A stretch of DNA of 64,000 nt from Panorpa germanica (GCA_963678705.1 OY783222.1:1116001-1180000); one strand, 5' to 3'; counted from the stretch's first letter, positions 1 through 10,154 are shown. Made by a program: numbers and translations. The notes: generated from the letters alone by a model not told the origin.

Positions 1-126
1 TACAAATAATTATTTATTACAATATTAATACTAAAATTAAAGATAACGTAATATAATTCTTATAAAATAAATAACATTTATATTAAAAATAGGAAGGATA
101 AGTACGACTTATGCGTACTTACAACA
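1..126 (-). repeat. 3' LTR of copy A, U3-edge portion only
   Basis: Positions 1-126 repeat 4733-4858 without a difference and end in the same ACAACA terminus. The rest of this LTR lies outside the window. Confidence 0.9.
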
Positions 127-290
127 CCCTTCAACCCTAGAAAAGGAACGCATATTAAACAAACATATGCGTTTCTTTCCAAGAAAAAGAAAAAGGAAGA
201 TAGGACGATGTCGTACTATCACAACACCCCCTTCCAAAAAAAAAGGGACACGTATAAAAACAAAATATACGAGTTACAATTCTGGAAAAA
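120..290 (-). other. Duplicated purine-tract/hairpin module at the 3' end of copy A
   Basis: ACAACA occurs at 121-126 (the LTR edge) and again at 221-226. Each is followed on the plus strand by a pyrimidine run, an A-rich run with GG, and a small hairpin (stems around CGCATAT/ATATGCG, then CGTATA/TATACG). On the element's own strand the internal copy reads as a strong polypurine tract (GGAAGGGGG) directly before TGTTGT, imitating a true LTR boundary. The same arrangement is present in both B copies. Confidence 0.6.
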
Positions 291-442
291 AAACAAAAAG
301 AGAAGCAAAGTGTCGACAACGATTCTGATCCCATCGTATAGAGTTAACACTGCTTCACAAAACAATCATCCCTGACAAAATCCATCTTATTCGTCAAGGT
401 TTTATTCATTGGTACAAAATCTCTTCAATCTATTCCTATTAA

Positions 443-2941
443 CTACCGTATACTTTCTAGGTGAAAAAAAGGATTGACCCTTCTATCAAAATTTAATTTA
501 AATTTTGGTTTATTACTAGTAAATTTATTTGTAACTAAATCAATCGTAGAAGAATATTCTGCACCACTAAATTGGTCTAGTATGTCATGTACGAGAGGCA
601 AAGTATAAACATCACTTGTCGTCTGTTCATTAAGTTTACGATAGTCGATTACAACGCAAAATTGTTTGTTCCCCGACACATCTGCTTTTTTAGGTACCAT
701 TAACAGAGGTGCGTTAAACTGTGAGTCGCATTTTTCAATAATGTTGTTAGCCAACAGTTCTTGAATATGCTTCTCAACAATTTCTTTATGCGCATGAGAT
801 AATCTATGCGGCTTAATGTTTACAGGGTTAGGTGAGTTACTCAGTGCACTCGCACAAGATAACTTATCTACCGGGAAAAAAAATATGTTATTAAAATTAT
901 TACAGATTTCCATTAAATCTGTTAAGTATTTTGAATTAACATTTGAAAAATCTATATTATTAAATAAAAGATGTCGTAAGGATCTTTTAGGATCGTTAGG
1001 ATTTCTTTTCAAAAAATGGTAAAAATTAAATTTATTTATTGGAATAATATCTGGTTTAAAATTGTCAAGTATTACATCTTTTGCTGAGGAATTAGTTATT
1101 GATATATAAAAAGTATTATTAACAGGATTAATTAATGCGTTGGCTAAAAAAACTTCAGGTAGCAATTCCTTGGCTACACAAACTCCTACCGTAGAACCCG
1201 ACATAGGAATTAATTTCCTAGTACGTGCTGGAACTATGATAATACTGTTTATGTTCAATAATGGTAATTCAAACATTTTGCCATGTTGTGAGAATTGTAC
1301 GCTGTTTGTTTCCAAATTAATTACTGCTTTAAATGTACGTAAAATATCTAATCCTATGATTCCATCTTGCTGAATGGGAAAGTCCTCTGACACAACCTGA
1401 AAGGTTTGTTTCGACCTAGAACTATCTAAAATTATAGAAGTTTTTAGTGAACCTAAAGTATAAGGCGTGCCTTCAGAGATTCCCTTTAATAACACTTTAG
1501 ATGTACTATCTATTTTGATATTATTTTTTAAAATATTTTGTTTAATTAAAGAAATTTGAGAACCAGTGTCCAATAAAAATGATACAGTCTTTGCTTTGGC
1601 TGCGACTATTCTGAATTGAACAGTGTCAGCTGTTTGCTTGTCAATAACATTTTCATTGTTACAGTTAAAATTTGTTATATCATTGGTATTTTGTATTTCT
1701 TTAATCTCAATATTTTTATTTAAACTATTAAATTTACGTAAATGGTGATTATAAAAAGAACGTGAATTTTGTTTTGTATTTTTAGTAAAAGATACTTGAG
1801 GACCATCAGATTCAAGATGTCTCGATCTTTTACAATAAACAGAAGGTTTTGAAAATACCGTAGCTCTCCTACAAATATTAATTTGCGCGACAGGATTTAC
1901 CGTATCCGCATTTTCCTTCTTGATAAAACAATATTTCTCTAAATGACCATTTTTTTTACAATAGTTACAAAAAAAAGTTTTAAATTTTGTTTCGACTTCG
2001 TTAGCAAATTGTTCACTTGAAACTGGTTCACTACTAGAAATAGAATGACTTGAATCTGTTTTAAATTCAACATGCCTTCTTCTTTCTAGAGTGCGCCACC
2101 GTGTTTCAAGAAAATTCGTAAAATCATTTAGGGTTGGTAATTCAGAAGTATTTCTGTTTTCCCATTCCTTTAATGTGTTAAAATCTAACTTGGTCTTTAA
2201 AAAATGTATAAAAATAAAATCTGAATGATTAGAATATATTCCCAACTCGGTTAATGCTCTAATCGATTCATTAATTTCGTCTAAAAAATTTTTGATATTA
2301 GTTTCTGATTCTAAACGTATAACATTGTAGTTTATCAAATTGTTTAAATAGGTTTCAATAAGTGCTACCTTGTTATCATAACGTTTACAAAGGATGTTCC
2401 AAACAATTTCATAATTATCGTTTGTTAAAGGATAATTCTTTATGAGTTTGAGTGGTTCTCCTGTCAAATTTAATTTTAAATAATGCATTTTTTCAATGTT
2501 TGATAGTTTGCTATTATTACGAATTAAATTTGTAAATAATTCCATGAAACTTTGCCAATTAGTATATTCTCCATCAAAAACGGTTAGTTGCATTGGACTT
2601 AAGTTCAGATTTTTTATTGAATCTATGCTTTTTGAGTCGTCTACAATATGTGTATCATTCTCAAATGTTTGCTTATAATTCAACAAGTAAATAAGAGTGT
2701 CGTCATAAATACTTTCAACTTCCATAGACTTACTAACGATAGCCGTAGCTTCTTCATTTTTTAGAATTGGAAGCAGTGCTTCTACGATACTACTATATTT
2801 AACCCAAGCTTTATCTAAGTTTTTGATTTTTAATTCAACTATTGTTAAGGATGTTGATTGGACTTCTAAATTTTTTGAAAACTCATTAATTAGATTGATT
2901 GTATTCTCAACTAATGTGAGGGAATGAACGTTCGGTGCCAT
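443..2941 (-). CDS. Gag-protease polyprotein with RT/integrase deleted (832 aa), retrotransposon copy A
   Basis: The start is the ATG matching the Gag-Pol start of the full copy (protein begins MAPNVHSL). Visible in order: an N-terminal Gag region with a segment around residues 115-260 that resembles the DUF1759-type domain seen in insect LTR elements; a CCHC zinc knuckle (CNYCKKNGHLEKYC) near 324; an aspartic protease active site (LLDTGSQ) near 450; and the N-terminal part of RT. RT stops just after the STIDL segment, before the catalytic YxDD, and the frame continues directly into a remnant of the integrase C-terminus (FDRRVNPF). A second deletion then gives a short foreign tail. Gag and protease appear intact. 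The first 240 or so residues are much closer to the full copy than the region around the zinc knuckle. Confidence 0.85.
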   Translation of the reverse strand: MAPNVHSLTLVENTINLINEFSKNLEVQSTSLTIVELKIKNLDKAWVKYSSIVEALLPILKNEEATAIVSKSMEVESIYDDTLIYLLNYKQTFENDTHIVDDSKSIDSIKNLNLSPMQLTVFDGEYTNWQSFMELFTNLIRNNSKLSNIEKMHYLKLNLTGEPLKLIKNYPLTNDNYEIVWNILCKRYDNKVALIETYLNNLINYNVIRLESETNIKNFLDEINESIRALTELGIYSNHSDFIFIHFLKTKLDFNTLKEWENRNTSELPTLNDFTNFLETRWRTLERRRHVEFKTDSSHSISSSEPVSSEQFANEVETKFKTFFCNYCKKNGHLEKYCFIKKENADTVNPVAQINICRRATVFSKPSVYCKRSRHLESDGPQVSFTKNTKQNSRSFYNHHLRKFNSLNKNIEIKEIQNTNDITNFNCNNENVIDKQTADTVQFRIVAAKAKTVSFLLDTGSQISLIKQNILKNNIKIDSTSKVLLKGISEGTPYTLGSLKTSIILDSSRSKQTFQVVSEDFPIQQDGIIGLDILRTFKAVINLETNSVQFSQHGKMFELPLLNINSIIIVPARTRKLIPMSGSTVGVCVAKELLPEVFLANALINPVNNTFYISITNSSAKDVILDNFKPDIIPINKFNFYHFLKRNPNDPKRSLRHLLFNNIDFSNVNSKYLTDLMEICNNFNNIFFFPVDKLSCASALSNSPNPVNIKPHRLSHAHKEIVEKHIQELLANNIIEKCDSQFNAPLLMVPKKADVSGNKQFCVVIDYRKLNEQTTSDVYTLPLVHDILDQFSGAEYSSTIDLVTNKFTSNKPKFKLNFDRRVNPFFHLESIR

Positions 2942-3259
2942 TGTACTTAATTAAAGTTATATATAATATACAGACTAAAGATTATTTTGTACCAATAAAC
3001 GACTCTCCGAAAAATAGGATTCTGACAAGGAAAAATTGTTAGCGAAAACAGTAACTCACAGGAAATTTCCGATGGGGCTCAGACACCGCAGTTGTAACAG
3101 GAAGGTAGTCTCTCTGATTGAACAGACTGCTATCTAACTGCTTCAGCTCTTTACTTCTCCTTTTCAAAATTCCCTCTCGTTCAAAAAAAGATGTTGTTCT
3201 AAAAAAATATTAACATAAATTAGTATAATTGCGGAAACAATTATAAAAAATATTATAGT

Positions 3260-3600
3260 AAATATGCAAAAGTATTGGATATAATACTATAAAAAAATTA
3301 ATAGCTTCAATGATGGACAAGGATGCTACAAAAAAATACTTGGATTATAGCAAATATTCAAAAGTATTGAATATAATACTAAAAAAAAATATCAATAGCC
3401 TCATTAACAACGTTGCTACTAAAAAAATGCTTGGATTATAGTAAATATTCAAAAGTACTGAATATAATACTAAAAAATTATAACCACGTTAATAATGATG
3501 CTAATAAAAAATACTTGGATTACAGCAAATATTCAAAAGTACTGAATATAATACTAAAAAAATGATAGCTTCATTAATAACGTTGCTATATAAAAAAAAT
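3260..3600 (-). repeat. Leader tandem repeat of copy A, about 4 diverged units of 84-91 bp
   Basis: The motif AAATATTCAAAAGTA plus a following ATATAATACTAAAA recurs near 3351, 3442 and 3526, with an earlier degenerate unit near 3265. Each unit contains the inverted repeat TATTCAA-5 nt-TTGAATA or a one-base variant. The array lies in the untranslated leader between the 5' LTR and gag. Confidence 0.8.
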
Positions 3601-4011
3601 ACAATTATCAATTTATAGTAATAATTATATACAAAAAAAAAGATACTGTCTTATTATACTTAAAGATTTTCTTATCAGTGATTATGATCTATAAACAGCT
3701 GTGTGCAGGGCTCTGGACGCGACCAACATCGATTTAGATTATTCCATGTGTTCTAGAAGCATCCATCCATTCGCATGGCGGCAAAAGATTTCTTTTTTTT
3801 GATTCAGCGGGCTGTAGTTTTGCATCCACCGGACTTGTAGAAAATTATGAGAAATACAGATGAATTGACGTTCTATCTCGTACTCTTCGGTAATCTTGGA
3901 AATAATCGATCGACGTAGTGGTATCCAGAATAATTGATCTGCATCCAGGTGTAGAATATATAGAAAAAATTTTTGGGCGTACCTCTTGGATATTTATGTG
4001 TAGGAATATCT

Positions 4012-4080
4012 CTTCGAGACCCCACCTGACACCATTTGTTGTAAGTAAGATTCGAAGGCGGATGTTACACCTGACATCAA
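4012..4080 (-). other. Doubled LTR-end/primer-binding-site junction of copy A
   Basis: On the element's strand the B copies read TTACAACA, T, then TGGTGTCAGGTGGGG, a sequence complementary to a tRNA 3' end in CCA. In copy A the LTR-like end TTACAACA is followed by a variant site TGATGTCAGGTG. About 45 bp further comes a second TTACAACA, then AA, then the canonical TGGTGTCAGGTGGGG. The extra 45 bp is 4035-4080. The primer is probably a tRNA-Leu, because TGACACCA is the usual 3' end of that tRNA in animals. Confidence 0.6.
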
Positions 4081-4858
4081 TGTTGTAAAAAGAGGTCGGA
4101 TTGTCGTTCTAGAAGGAGATTACTCAGCTTGCTAATACATCACGCAGTGTTGCTAGTTACTGGAAGTAGATTCTTTAGTTTGACGATCATCCACCTTCTT
4201 GAATACTCACGTTGATAAGAATTAACTCTTTTAAGATGATTAATAGGATTCTTGTTAAGACGGTGTATTGTTGCAATTAGAGAATACTTGAGCGGCCTAA
4301 AGTATAACCTCGTTGCAACATACGACGGTTGAACAATTAGTATCTTTTTATTACTATTAATACAAACACTTTTATTAAAATATATCATTTATTCGTTGTA
4401 ATATTATATCTGCGTACTTAATTACAATAGTATTTTATTGGATTAATACAGATGCCAGATATAAAACAAAATGTAATTCTAGTGTTATAATTTGATTAAT
4501 AGTTAAAATGTGCTCACTATTGAATACTTTGATGTTACAATTGGAGTATTGTACGAACGAAGTACAATTAGTAAACACTTGGTTGAGACTCAGGAGAAGA
4601 CTGACTTTCTGACTAGCGTGCAGATTAATATATAATGATTTATTTCACATCACAATGTGCCAATACTGAGTTACCAGCATTAAAACGATATAAAATCTCC
4701 ACAGACCAGAGTCAATGTTTACAAGCGCTAAATACAAATAATTATTTATTACAATATTAATACTAAAATTAAAGATAACGTAATATAATTCTTATAAAAT
4801 AAATAACATTTATATTAAAAATAGGAAGGATAAGTACGACTTATGCGTACTTACAACA
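4081..4858 (-). repeat. 5' LTR of copy A (778 bp; possibly 822 bp from 4037)
   Basis: Plus-strand ends are TGTTGTAAAA (4081) and CTTACAACA (4858), i.e. TG...CA ends with short inverted repeats. If the left edge is instead 4037, the terminal inverted repeat becomes an 11-bp perfect TGTTGTAAGTA/TACTTACAACA. The 778-bp version corresponds to the 748-bp LTRs of the B copies. Confidence 0.8.
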
Positions 4859-5050
4859 TTACTGTAAAATATTTCTTTTGTAGACTTTTGAAATACACAT
4901 TTTCTTTTTATCAAAAACATTAAATTTAAGTGGTGAGGTATATTTCATTGATAAGAAAATAAATATAATTGAGATTACAGTAACTTATTATTACACTTTA
5001 TTAATCCGTATTTTTTATTCTGCGTTTATATAATCGAATATCAGATATTA

Positions 5051-5265
5051 TAGTCCAAATCACGAGAGTTCAGCGGCGACTTATACTTAAAAGAGGTTAT
5101 AAGAGCGGTATAAATCTATAATACGATAATGAATTTTATCTTATTCGTTTCTATATACATTATAGAAAAATAAGTGAGTCAGTGCTTTTTAGTTATATCG
5201 ACAGTTTATTCCCCACAACTTTTTTTGAAGTATGAGTTGCCGCCGAACTTTCGTAATTTGAACTA
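5051..5265. mobile_element. MITE family E, copy 1
   Basis: About 215 bp with long terminal inverted repeats: AGTCCAAATCACGAGAGTTC at the left, and GAACTTTCGTAATTTGAACT at the right (its inverted near-complement). GCGGCGACT and GCCGCCGAAC lie just inside. TA dinucleotides flank both ends. Further copies are at 18091, 21586 and 59486. No coding capacity, so it would depend on a transposase made elsewhere, probably of a TA-targeting type. Confidence 0.7.
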
Positions 5266-5320
5266 TATATTATAATTAATTGAAACAAATATCAAAAAAA
5301 ATTGTCTAAACACGGCTCCA

Positions 5321-5830
5321 GACGATGCGGTGAACGTTTGATTGAAATGCTTGCCTCCAACGTGTGAGTAAAATATTGGAAGATTGACATAGCAAGTTTC
5401 CTGTTACACGGTGCAACGAATGTTTTATTTATTTTATTAAATTGTTGATATTATTGACACTGAAACTGTTAAACAAAAACTTTCAAGTAAATAACCTTCC
5501 TTTGTTAGAAAAATCCCTTTTGACGTTGGTCAAAAGACCGACAACAGCCTGAACTTCTTCCAACGTGAACGTTGAATACACTTAAGCCTGCTGCATATGT
5601 AGCGTGTTTTAACCCGCGCGGAACGTGTTTTCACCCGGACGGAACGGGACGACAATATCGATAATGATATTGTCGTCCCGTTCCGTCCGGGTGAAAACAC
5701 GTTCCGCGCGGGTTAAAACACGCTACATATGCAGCAGGCTTTAGTTCCAGCATCGAGCACACGATGCGTCCAATGTTGGAGCATCGTTTGGAACAAGTAA
5801 ACTACATATAAGAATCAACAAAAAGAAGAA
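5321..5830 (+). repeat. Dispersed repeat family D, copy 1 (interrupted by a palindromic element)
   Basis: It shares long segments with 48826-49140 (same orientation) and 23281-23650 (opposite). These include TTGTTGATATTATTGACAC, AAAACTTTCAAGTAAATAA and the CCAACGTGAACGTTGAA block. The copy is split at 5585 by a 156-bp inverted-repeat insertion. I do not recognise the family and see no coding potential. Confidence 0.65.
5585..5740. mobile_element. Perfect palindromic (foldback) MITE with TTA target duplication
   Basis: Arms 5585-5658 and 5667-5740 are perfect 74-bp inverted repeats separated by an 8-bp loop. The ends are AGCCTGCTGC and its complement. TTA stands at 5582-5584 and again at 5741-5743. 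The related family D copies at 23281 and 48826 lack the insert at the corresponding place, with TTAGTTCCAG (reverse strand) and CTAAGTTCCAG respectively. A 3-bp TTA/TWA duplication is the known signature of PIF/Harbinger-type transposases; that assignment is inference. The arms are clearly more GC-rich than their surroundings. Confidence 0.85.
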
Positions 5831-6185
5831 AAAGGCAAGTAAATTTTTACGAACAGTTAACCAACCATTTATGACTACACAAAGTCATTGTGCTAGGCTC
5901 GGTCGCAGGGGTAGTGGTGGTTTTAACAAGGGTGACTACTAAATATATAGTTTTGATGGGATAGTCAACCCTCAGACTGACTAGAGGGTAACAATATTAC
6001 AATGTATGTGTCTTTTTTTCAACTTCCGGAATTTATATGCTAATGTTGTCATATAAAAAAGTTTTGAGGATATTTTTGTTATTTATGATTGTCATATCAA
6101 TATTATGGATGTTTTATACGAATTTTATAAAATATTAAAGTTGGATGGTCAATGACGTTGCCAACACATGAAAGATAAAAGGGGA
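5831..6185. other. Non-coding, nothing recognised
   Basis: No supported ORF, RNA gene or repeat boundary was seen. Confidence 0.5.
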
Positions 6186-6488
6186 GGGGTTTTTATTTAT
6201 ATTATTGTACAACATATTAAGTTTATTGTGTAAAAATTTGAAGTCGATTGGAGTAAAACTGTCGGAGATATAGAGTTTTAAGTCATCACCTCTCTGGTCT
6301 GCTTTCATGTTACTTTGAAACTTTTAAATGCGGTTTCTCACACATAGCTTTTTCAGAGTCGGTGCCCTCTCTAACTCAAAATCTACTAGACCGATTCTTT
6401 TGAAATTTTGCACACTCTTTCTTTACATAAATGCCGAGGTATTTACTGTGTCGTCAAAAAACATTATCGAAAATATGCTTCTTCTAAA
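6186..6488 (+). repeat. Dispersed repeat family C, internally deleted copy
   Basis: It matches the reverse complement of 44568-45210, including TGTACAACATATTAAGTTTA, TTCAGAGTCGGTGCCCTCTC and CATTATCGAAAATATGCTTC. Relative to that copy it jumps from the GCCGAGGTA block straight to the GTGTCGTCAAAA block. The short ORF across it is incidental. Confidence 0.65.
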
Positions 6489-7072
6489 CAATACTACGTA
6501 TGGCATTTATAAATAAAAACCTAAGATGATTTCTTCATATTCACCTAAAAGGTGATCACATTCAGCGTGGAATAATTTTAAAACAAATCTTGTTACATTC
6601 ATAGATTCATATTTTATCTAAGTTATTGAATTTCACAATGAACCGTGCCATGTCGTGTAAGCAAGCAGCAGCATTGAGCATTGATCATGTGCTGAACTCA
6701 GAAAACAGATCATTCACTTTCTCACGTTGTAGTAGTCTTATGTTACTCCAGACTCCAGAGCTGATACATCATCAACGGCATCTACAGACGAGTGTTTGAG
6801 ACGCGCTCTTTGCTGCCACCCACCACCCATAACTCTTATATCCTTGTAAACTGTATAGTAACCCAACACCCTCATCCCCGAAATATAACTGGAACACAGT
6901 GAACTACTGAACATCAGGGAATGTTTTAGAGTACGAAACAAGGAGGGTGCTACATTTTCCCGAATTGTTCCACAGTCTTAAATTAAAAAATACTTTTCTC
7001 TCATATTTTTGTGACTTAACTCATTAATTTACATATCATTGTGCTTAATTCAATTTGGATCCTTATTATATC
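6489..7072. other. Non-coding, nothing recognised
   Basis: Only a small unsupported minus-strand ORF (6738-6941), with no recognisable domain. Confidence 0.5.
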
Positions 7073-7310
7073 TAAACATTCTCACTCCTTCCAAAAGAAA
7101 AAAGAAAATATTCTTATAAAAATAAAATTGCTAATGCTTCGTTCCTTCTGCTACTTTCCCTCCTGTTTCTACTCTGCCATTCCTCCTCTTTCCTCTTCTC
7201 TATCTCCGTCATCCACTTTTGCCCTTCACCGCCTCCTTTAATAACTGCCTAATATTCTTTTCGCTATTTCCTTTTTCTCACATGAAAACTTAATGTGCTC
7301 CAATGTTTCT
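7073..7310 (+). repeat. Dispersed repeat family F, copy 1
   Basis: A pyrimidine-rich stretch whose diverged reverse complement occurs at 24968-25210. Shared words include CTTTTTCTCACATGAAAACT and CTTAATGTGCTCCA. The small ORFs here come from the pyrimidine bias. Confidence 0.55.
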
Positions 7311-8467
7311 ATCTCCGTTCCGCACACCCTTTCCCGCTATTTCCCAGTATCTGTTTCCTTTCTCCTCGTTTCCCAATCTGAATCTGGCAATCCTTCTCAT
7401 GTGTGTCTTTTTCTCTTAAATATTCTGGACTCTCTCTCCGAAATTTTTTTTTTATCTTTTGTTATAATTGATCTTCTCAATTTTTTCCATTCATTCCTGT
7501 TGTTGTATCTCACTGTTTCTTCTTCTTAGCTCCTCTTCCACACTTGTGCCTCTTCTGTCGCAATTCCATTCCTTTCATAAGTCTCCTTCCTCTTTTTCGG
7601 GCCTACTCCCCCGTATCTATGTACTCTATGTATCTTAAATTTCCTAAATATAATACCGTTTATTTTAAAGAACATTCATCTTCTCAGGAAGCTAAATTTT
7701 TCACAAATAATATTATATACATTTGCATCGTTCGTATTATCAACCCTTTCTTATACTTTATAGTTAAACAAATAAGAGAATGTTCGAAGAAACATGGAAA
7801 TTGTGTATTCTAAAATAACTGCAATAATTTCGCAAGTACAGAAATAATCAAAAGAATCTTCTTTAAATCAGGCCCTGCTGAGCACTGTTTGAAGGGTTGT
7901 TTTGCAATTCTAATGAGTGGGTGGTATAACGGGCGTTACATATCTGGTCTAACTTTAAGGGTGTCATCGTCATTGCCAGGCGGTGGTAAACACGGGTCTA
8001 GAGAGTTACGGAGTTGATTTCATGGTCTAAGGGTGACTTGGATGCTTCTGGTTAAGACTAGGTTGCAGGGGATGTGTTTACGATAGATAAGGTACAGATC
8101 TGTATTGGCTAGATACAGTATATTATGATGTAGTACTCCTGATAATGGCGGTTGGATTGACTGTATCTTATAGACTGTTTATGCTAGTAGTGTGATCTTT
8201 GAATAATATTAGATATCTCGCTCTAGCACGCTATTTATACAGTAAATGAAAAGGAAGACAGATGAGGAATAGTAGAAAATTTAGATTTGGCATTCCTTAT
8301 TACAACCTCCTTATGCTATTATATTACCAATTGTTTTAAGTTAGAGAAAAAAATGATTAAACATTCATAGTTTTTGTTTATTTATATTGTACAGGTTCAA
8401 ACTGTTGCAAATATAAAGAGGAAACGAAGAAATTATGAAATGTCACTTCAATATTGCGCACTCGTTA
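7311..8467. other. Non-coding, nothing recognised
   Basis: Two short ORFs (7293-7529 and 7544-7813) have low-complexity Ser/Leu/Phe-rich translations typical of pyrimidine-rich non-coding DNA. No motif supports them. Confidence 0.5.
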
Positions 8468-9068
8468 TTAACCCTCCGTGTGAACACTATATTTTTCGAG
8501 TCATGGTGTGTACACTGGGTCTTTCAGGAAACAGTTGAGTTTTTCCAGTTTTCAAATCTTTCAAAAAGTCTGAAAAAATTCTGGATTACTTCTTGAAGTG
8601 TCTACTACATGGTCCAGAAGTTGTCAAAGTCCAAATTTTAAAACCGTTGTTAATAAAAATTCACAAATAGTGAAAAACGCGGAAAAAACGGAATATTGTT
8701 AAAAAATTCGTAACTTTATAACAAACAAATATTAAGAAAAACGGTTGTAGACTTTTTCATCTCAGATTATAAGCTTTCAAAAAAATGTAGTGTCTTTGGC
8801 GTGGGATCCAAAAAGTTGAATTATTTGTGCACCTGAAAGTGGGGAATATTTTACGGATTCAGGCATGTCATACTAAACGGAAATACAAAAGTTATGAAAT
8901 AATAATTAATAAAAGTTAATAATAATTAGTGTCAAAAAGAGAATTTACGGTGCGCAACTGGGACAAAACGAAACGAAACAAATTGTTTGAAATTTCAACT
9001 GTTCCATAAAAGACCCAGTGTACACATGCAGAATTAATCAAATAAATACAGAAGTCGTTAACGGTTAA
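8468..9068. mobile_element. Possible decayed piggyBac-like MITE
   Basis: TTAACC begins at 8468 and its complement GGTTAA ends at 9068. About 40 and 43 bp inside these ends lie inverted copies of GTGTACACTGGGTCTTT, followed by a diverged AACAGTTGA block. TTAA-flanked ends beginning CC with subterminal inverted repeats are typical of piggyBac-type elements. The outermost repeats are eroded and no coding region remains, so this is tentative. Confidence 0.35.
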
Positions 9069-9782
9069 GAATGACGCGGCTGATGTGATATTTGAATGAA
9101 TGTATATAGCATAACGCAGCACTTCATAAAAAACATTAGTGCAAATATTTTCACGCCTCTTATTATATTTCCCAAGTTTCAAGAATGACTTGGCTTTAGT
9201 GTGCACTGTGCCTTGCATTGTATTGTATGTTTATTGCGCAATGAACAAAACATAAACATCACCATCACAGCAGCCCTCTTGTTGTACAAAAAGTGGTACA
9301 ACCCCCAGAACAAAAAGATAGATAGATACCCATCATCAACAGTATAAGTGGTGGCAGTAACGTCGTTGATCAAACGACGCTCTATCCCATCGGTTTCAGC
9401 ATGCGTCGAAGAAGCAGAAGTCGCGCCGTGGGGCCGCGCTAGTGCCATAACAAACAAACGTGGTAAATATTGTCGCGTATTCGATTCGAGGGTGTAGTCG
9501 CGAAAGCAGGACCTGGTAAATATTACTATTTTCAAAACATGAAAGAAATTTTCGGTTTCTATGTTTTAGATCAAGTTGAAGCAAACATCTACTTTATGTT
9601 AATTGGAAATAAAATAATTTTACATAAAAACTATTTTCCAAACTTTAATCGCGATCAGAAGAGCCATCAGAAACACTGGGCTTCGTCAGATGTCAATCTG
9701 GGACTATATTCATCATATCGGCGAAATTTGATGGAAATATAGGCAAATTCCGACTAGCTGCGGTGCCAAAAGAAGTCGAAAT
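9069..9782. other. Non-coding, nothing recognised
   Basis: Several short ORFs overlap on both strands. None shows a domain, a signal peptide or a start context that would justify calling a gene. Confidence 0.45.
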
Positions 9783-10154
9783 TTTTATATATCAAAATAC
9801 CAAATTATATTTACAGCTATTTCAAGGAACAATAAAATTCCAATATTATGTCTGCCTTAGCACGATTAAATAAAATAAAAACTTATTATTCTTTGACTTG
9901 ACTTGATTATTTCGACTACCAACAGCTACAAAACATTACCACAGCACTGACCTACTCAACAAATAACTGACGTTAAAATGCATTTCACGTCATACAAATT
10001 TGGACGGCCATTTCTAGCGCTAAAACTACAATTCAAATTTTTAATTGCTATATTTCCGTGCAAATTTAGATATTTAATAAAATAGACACCCCAATACACA
10101 TTTATTAACATCAATTTCAATCAGCAATTGAAAAAATGAGGACACAAGCCCATT
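9783..10154 (-). mobile_element. MITE family G, truncated copy
   Basis: Reverse-orientation partial copy of the elements at 20349 and 26021. It carries ATTCCAATATTATGTCTGCC and ends GAGGACACAAGCCCATT at 10154. The other terminus is missing. Confidence 0.65.

Larger units (their letters stand above)
1..4858 (-). mobile_element. Ty3/gypsy-type LTR retrotransposon, internally deleted copy A (3' LTR cut by window edge)
   Basis: Read on the minus strand, this is 5' LTR (right), leader with tandem repeats, a gag-protease-partial RT ORF, a short 3' region, then the start of the 3' LTR at the left window edge. The visible 126 bp of the 3' LTR is identical to the matching end of the 5' LTR (4733-4858), so the insertion is recent. 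Compared with the full copy at 29945-37833 it lacks about 2.3 kb, from early RT into the integrase C-terminus, plus about 170 bp at the end of pol. It cannot encode an active polymerase or integrase and would depend on enzymes from a full copy. The right-hand flank begins TTAC; the matching target duplication, if any, lies outside the window. Confidence 0.9.

Noticed and set aside
816-1373. Plus-strand ORFs opposite the copy A polyprotein
   Set aside because: They are antisense shadows of the Gag-protease coding region; the same shadows recur opposite the B copies.
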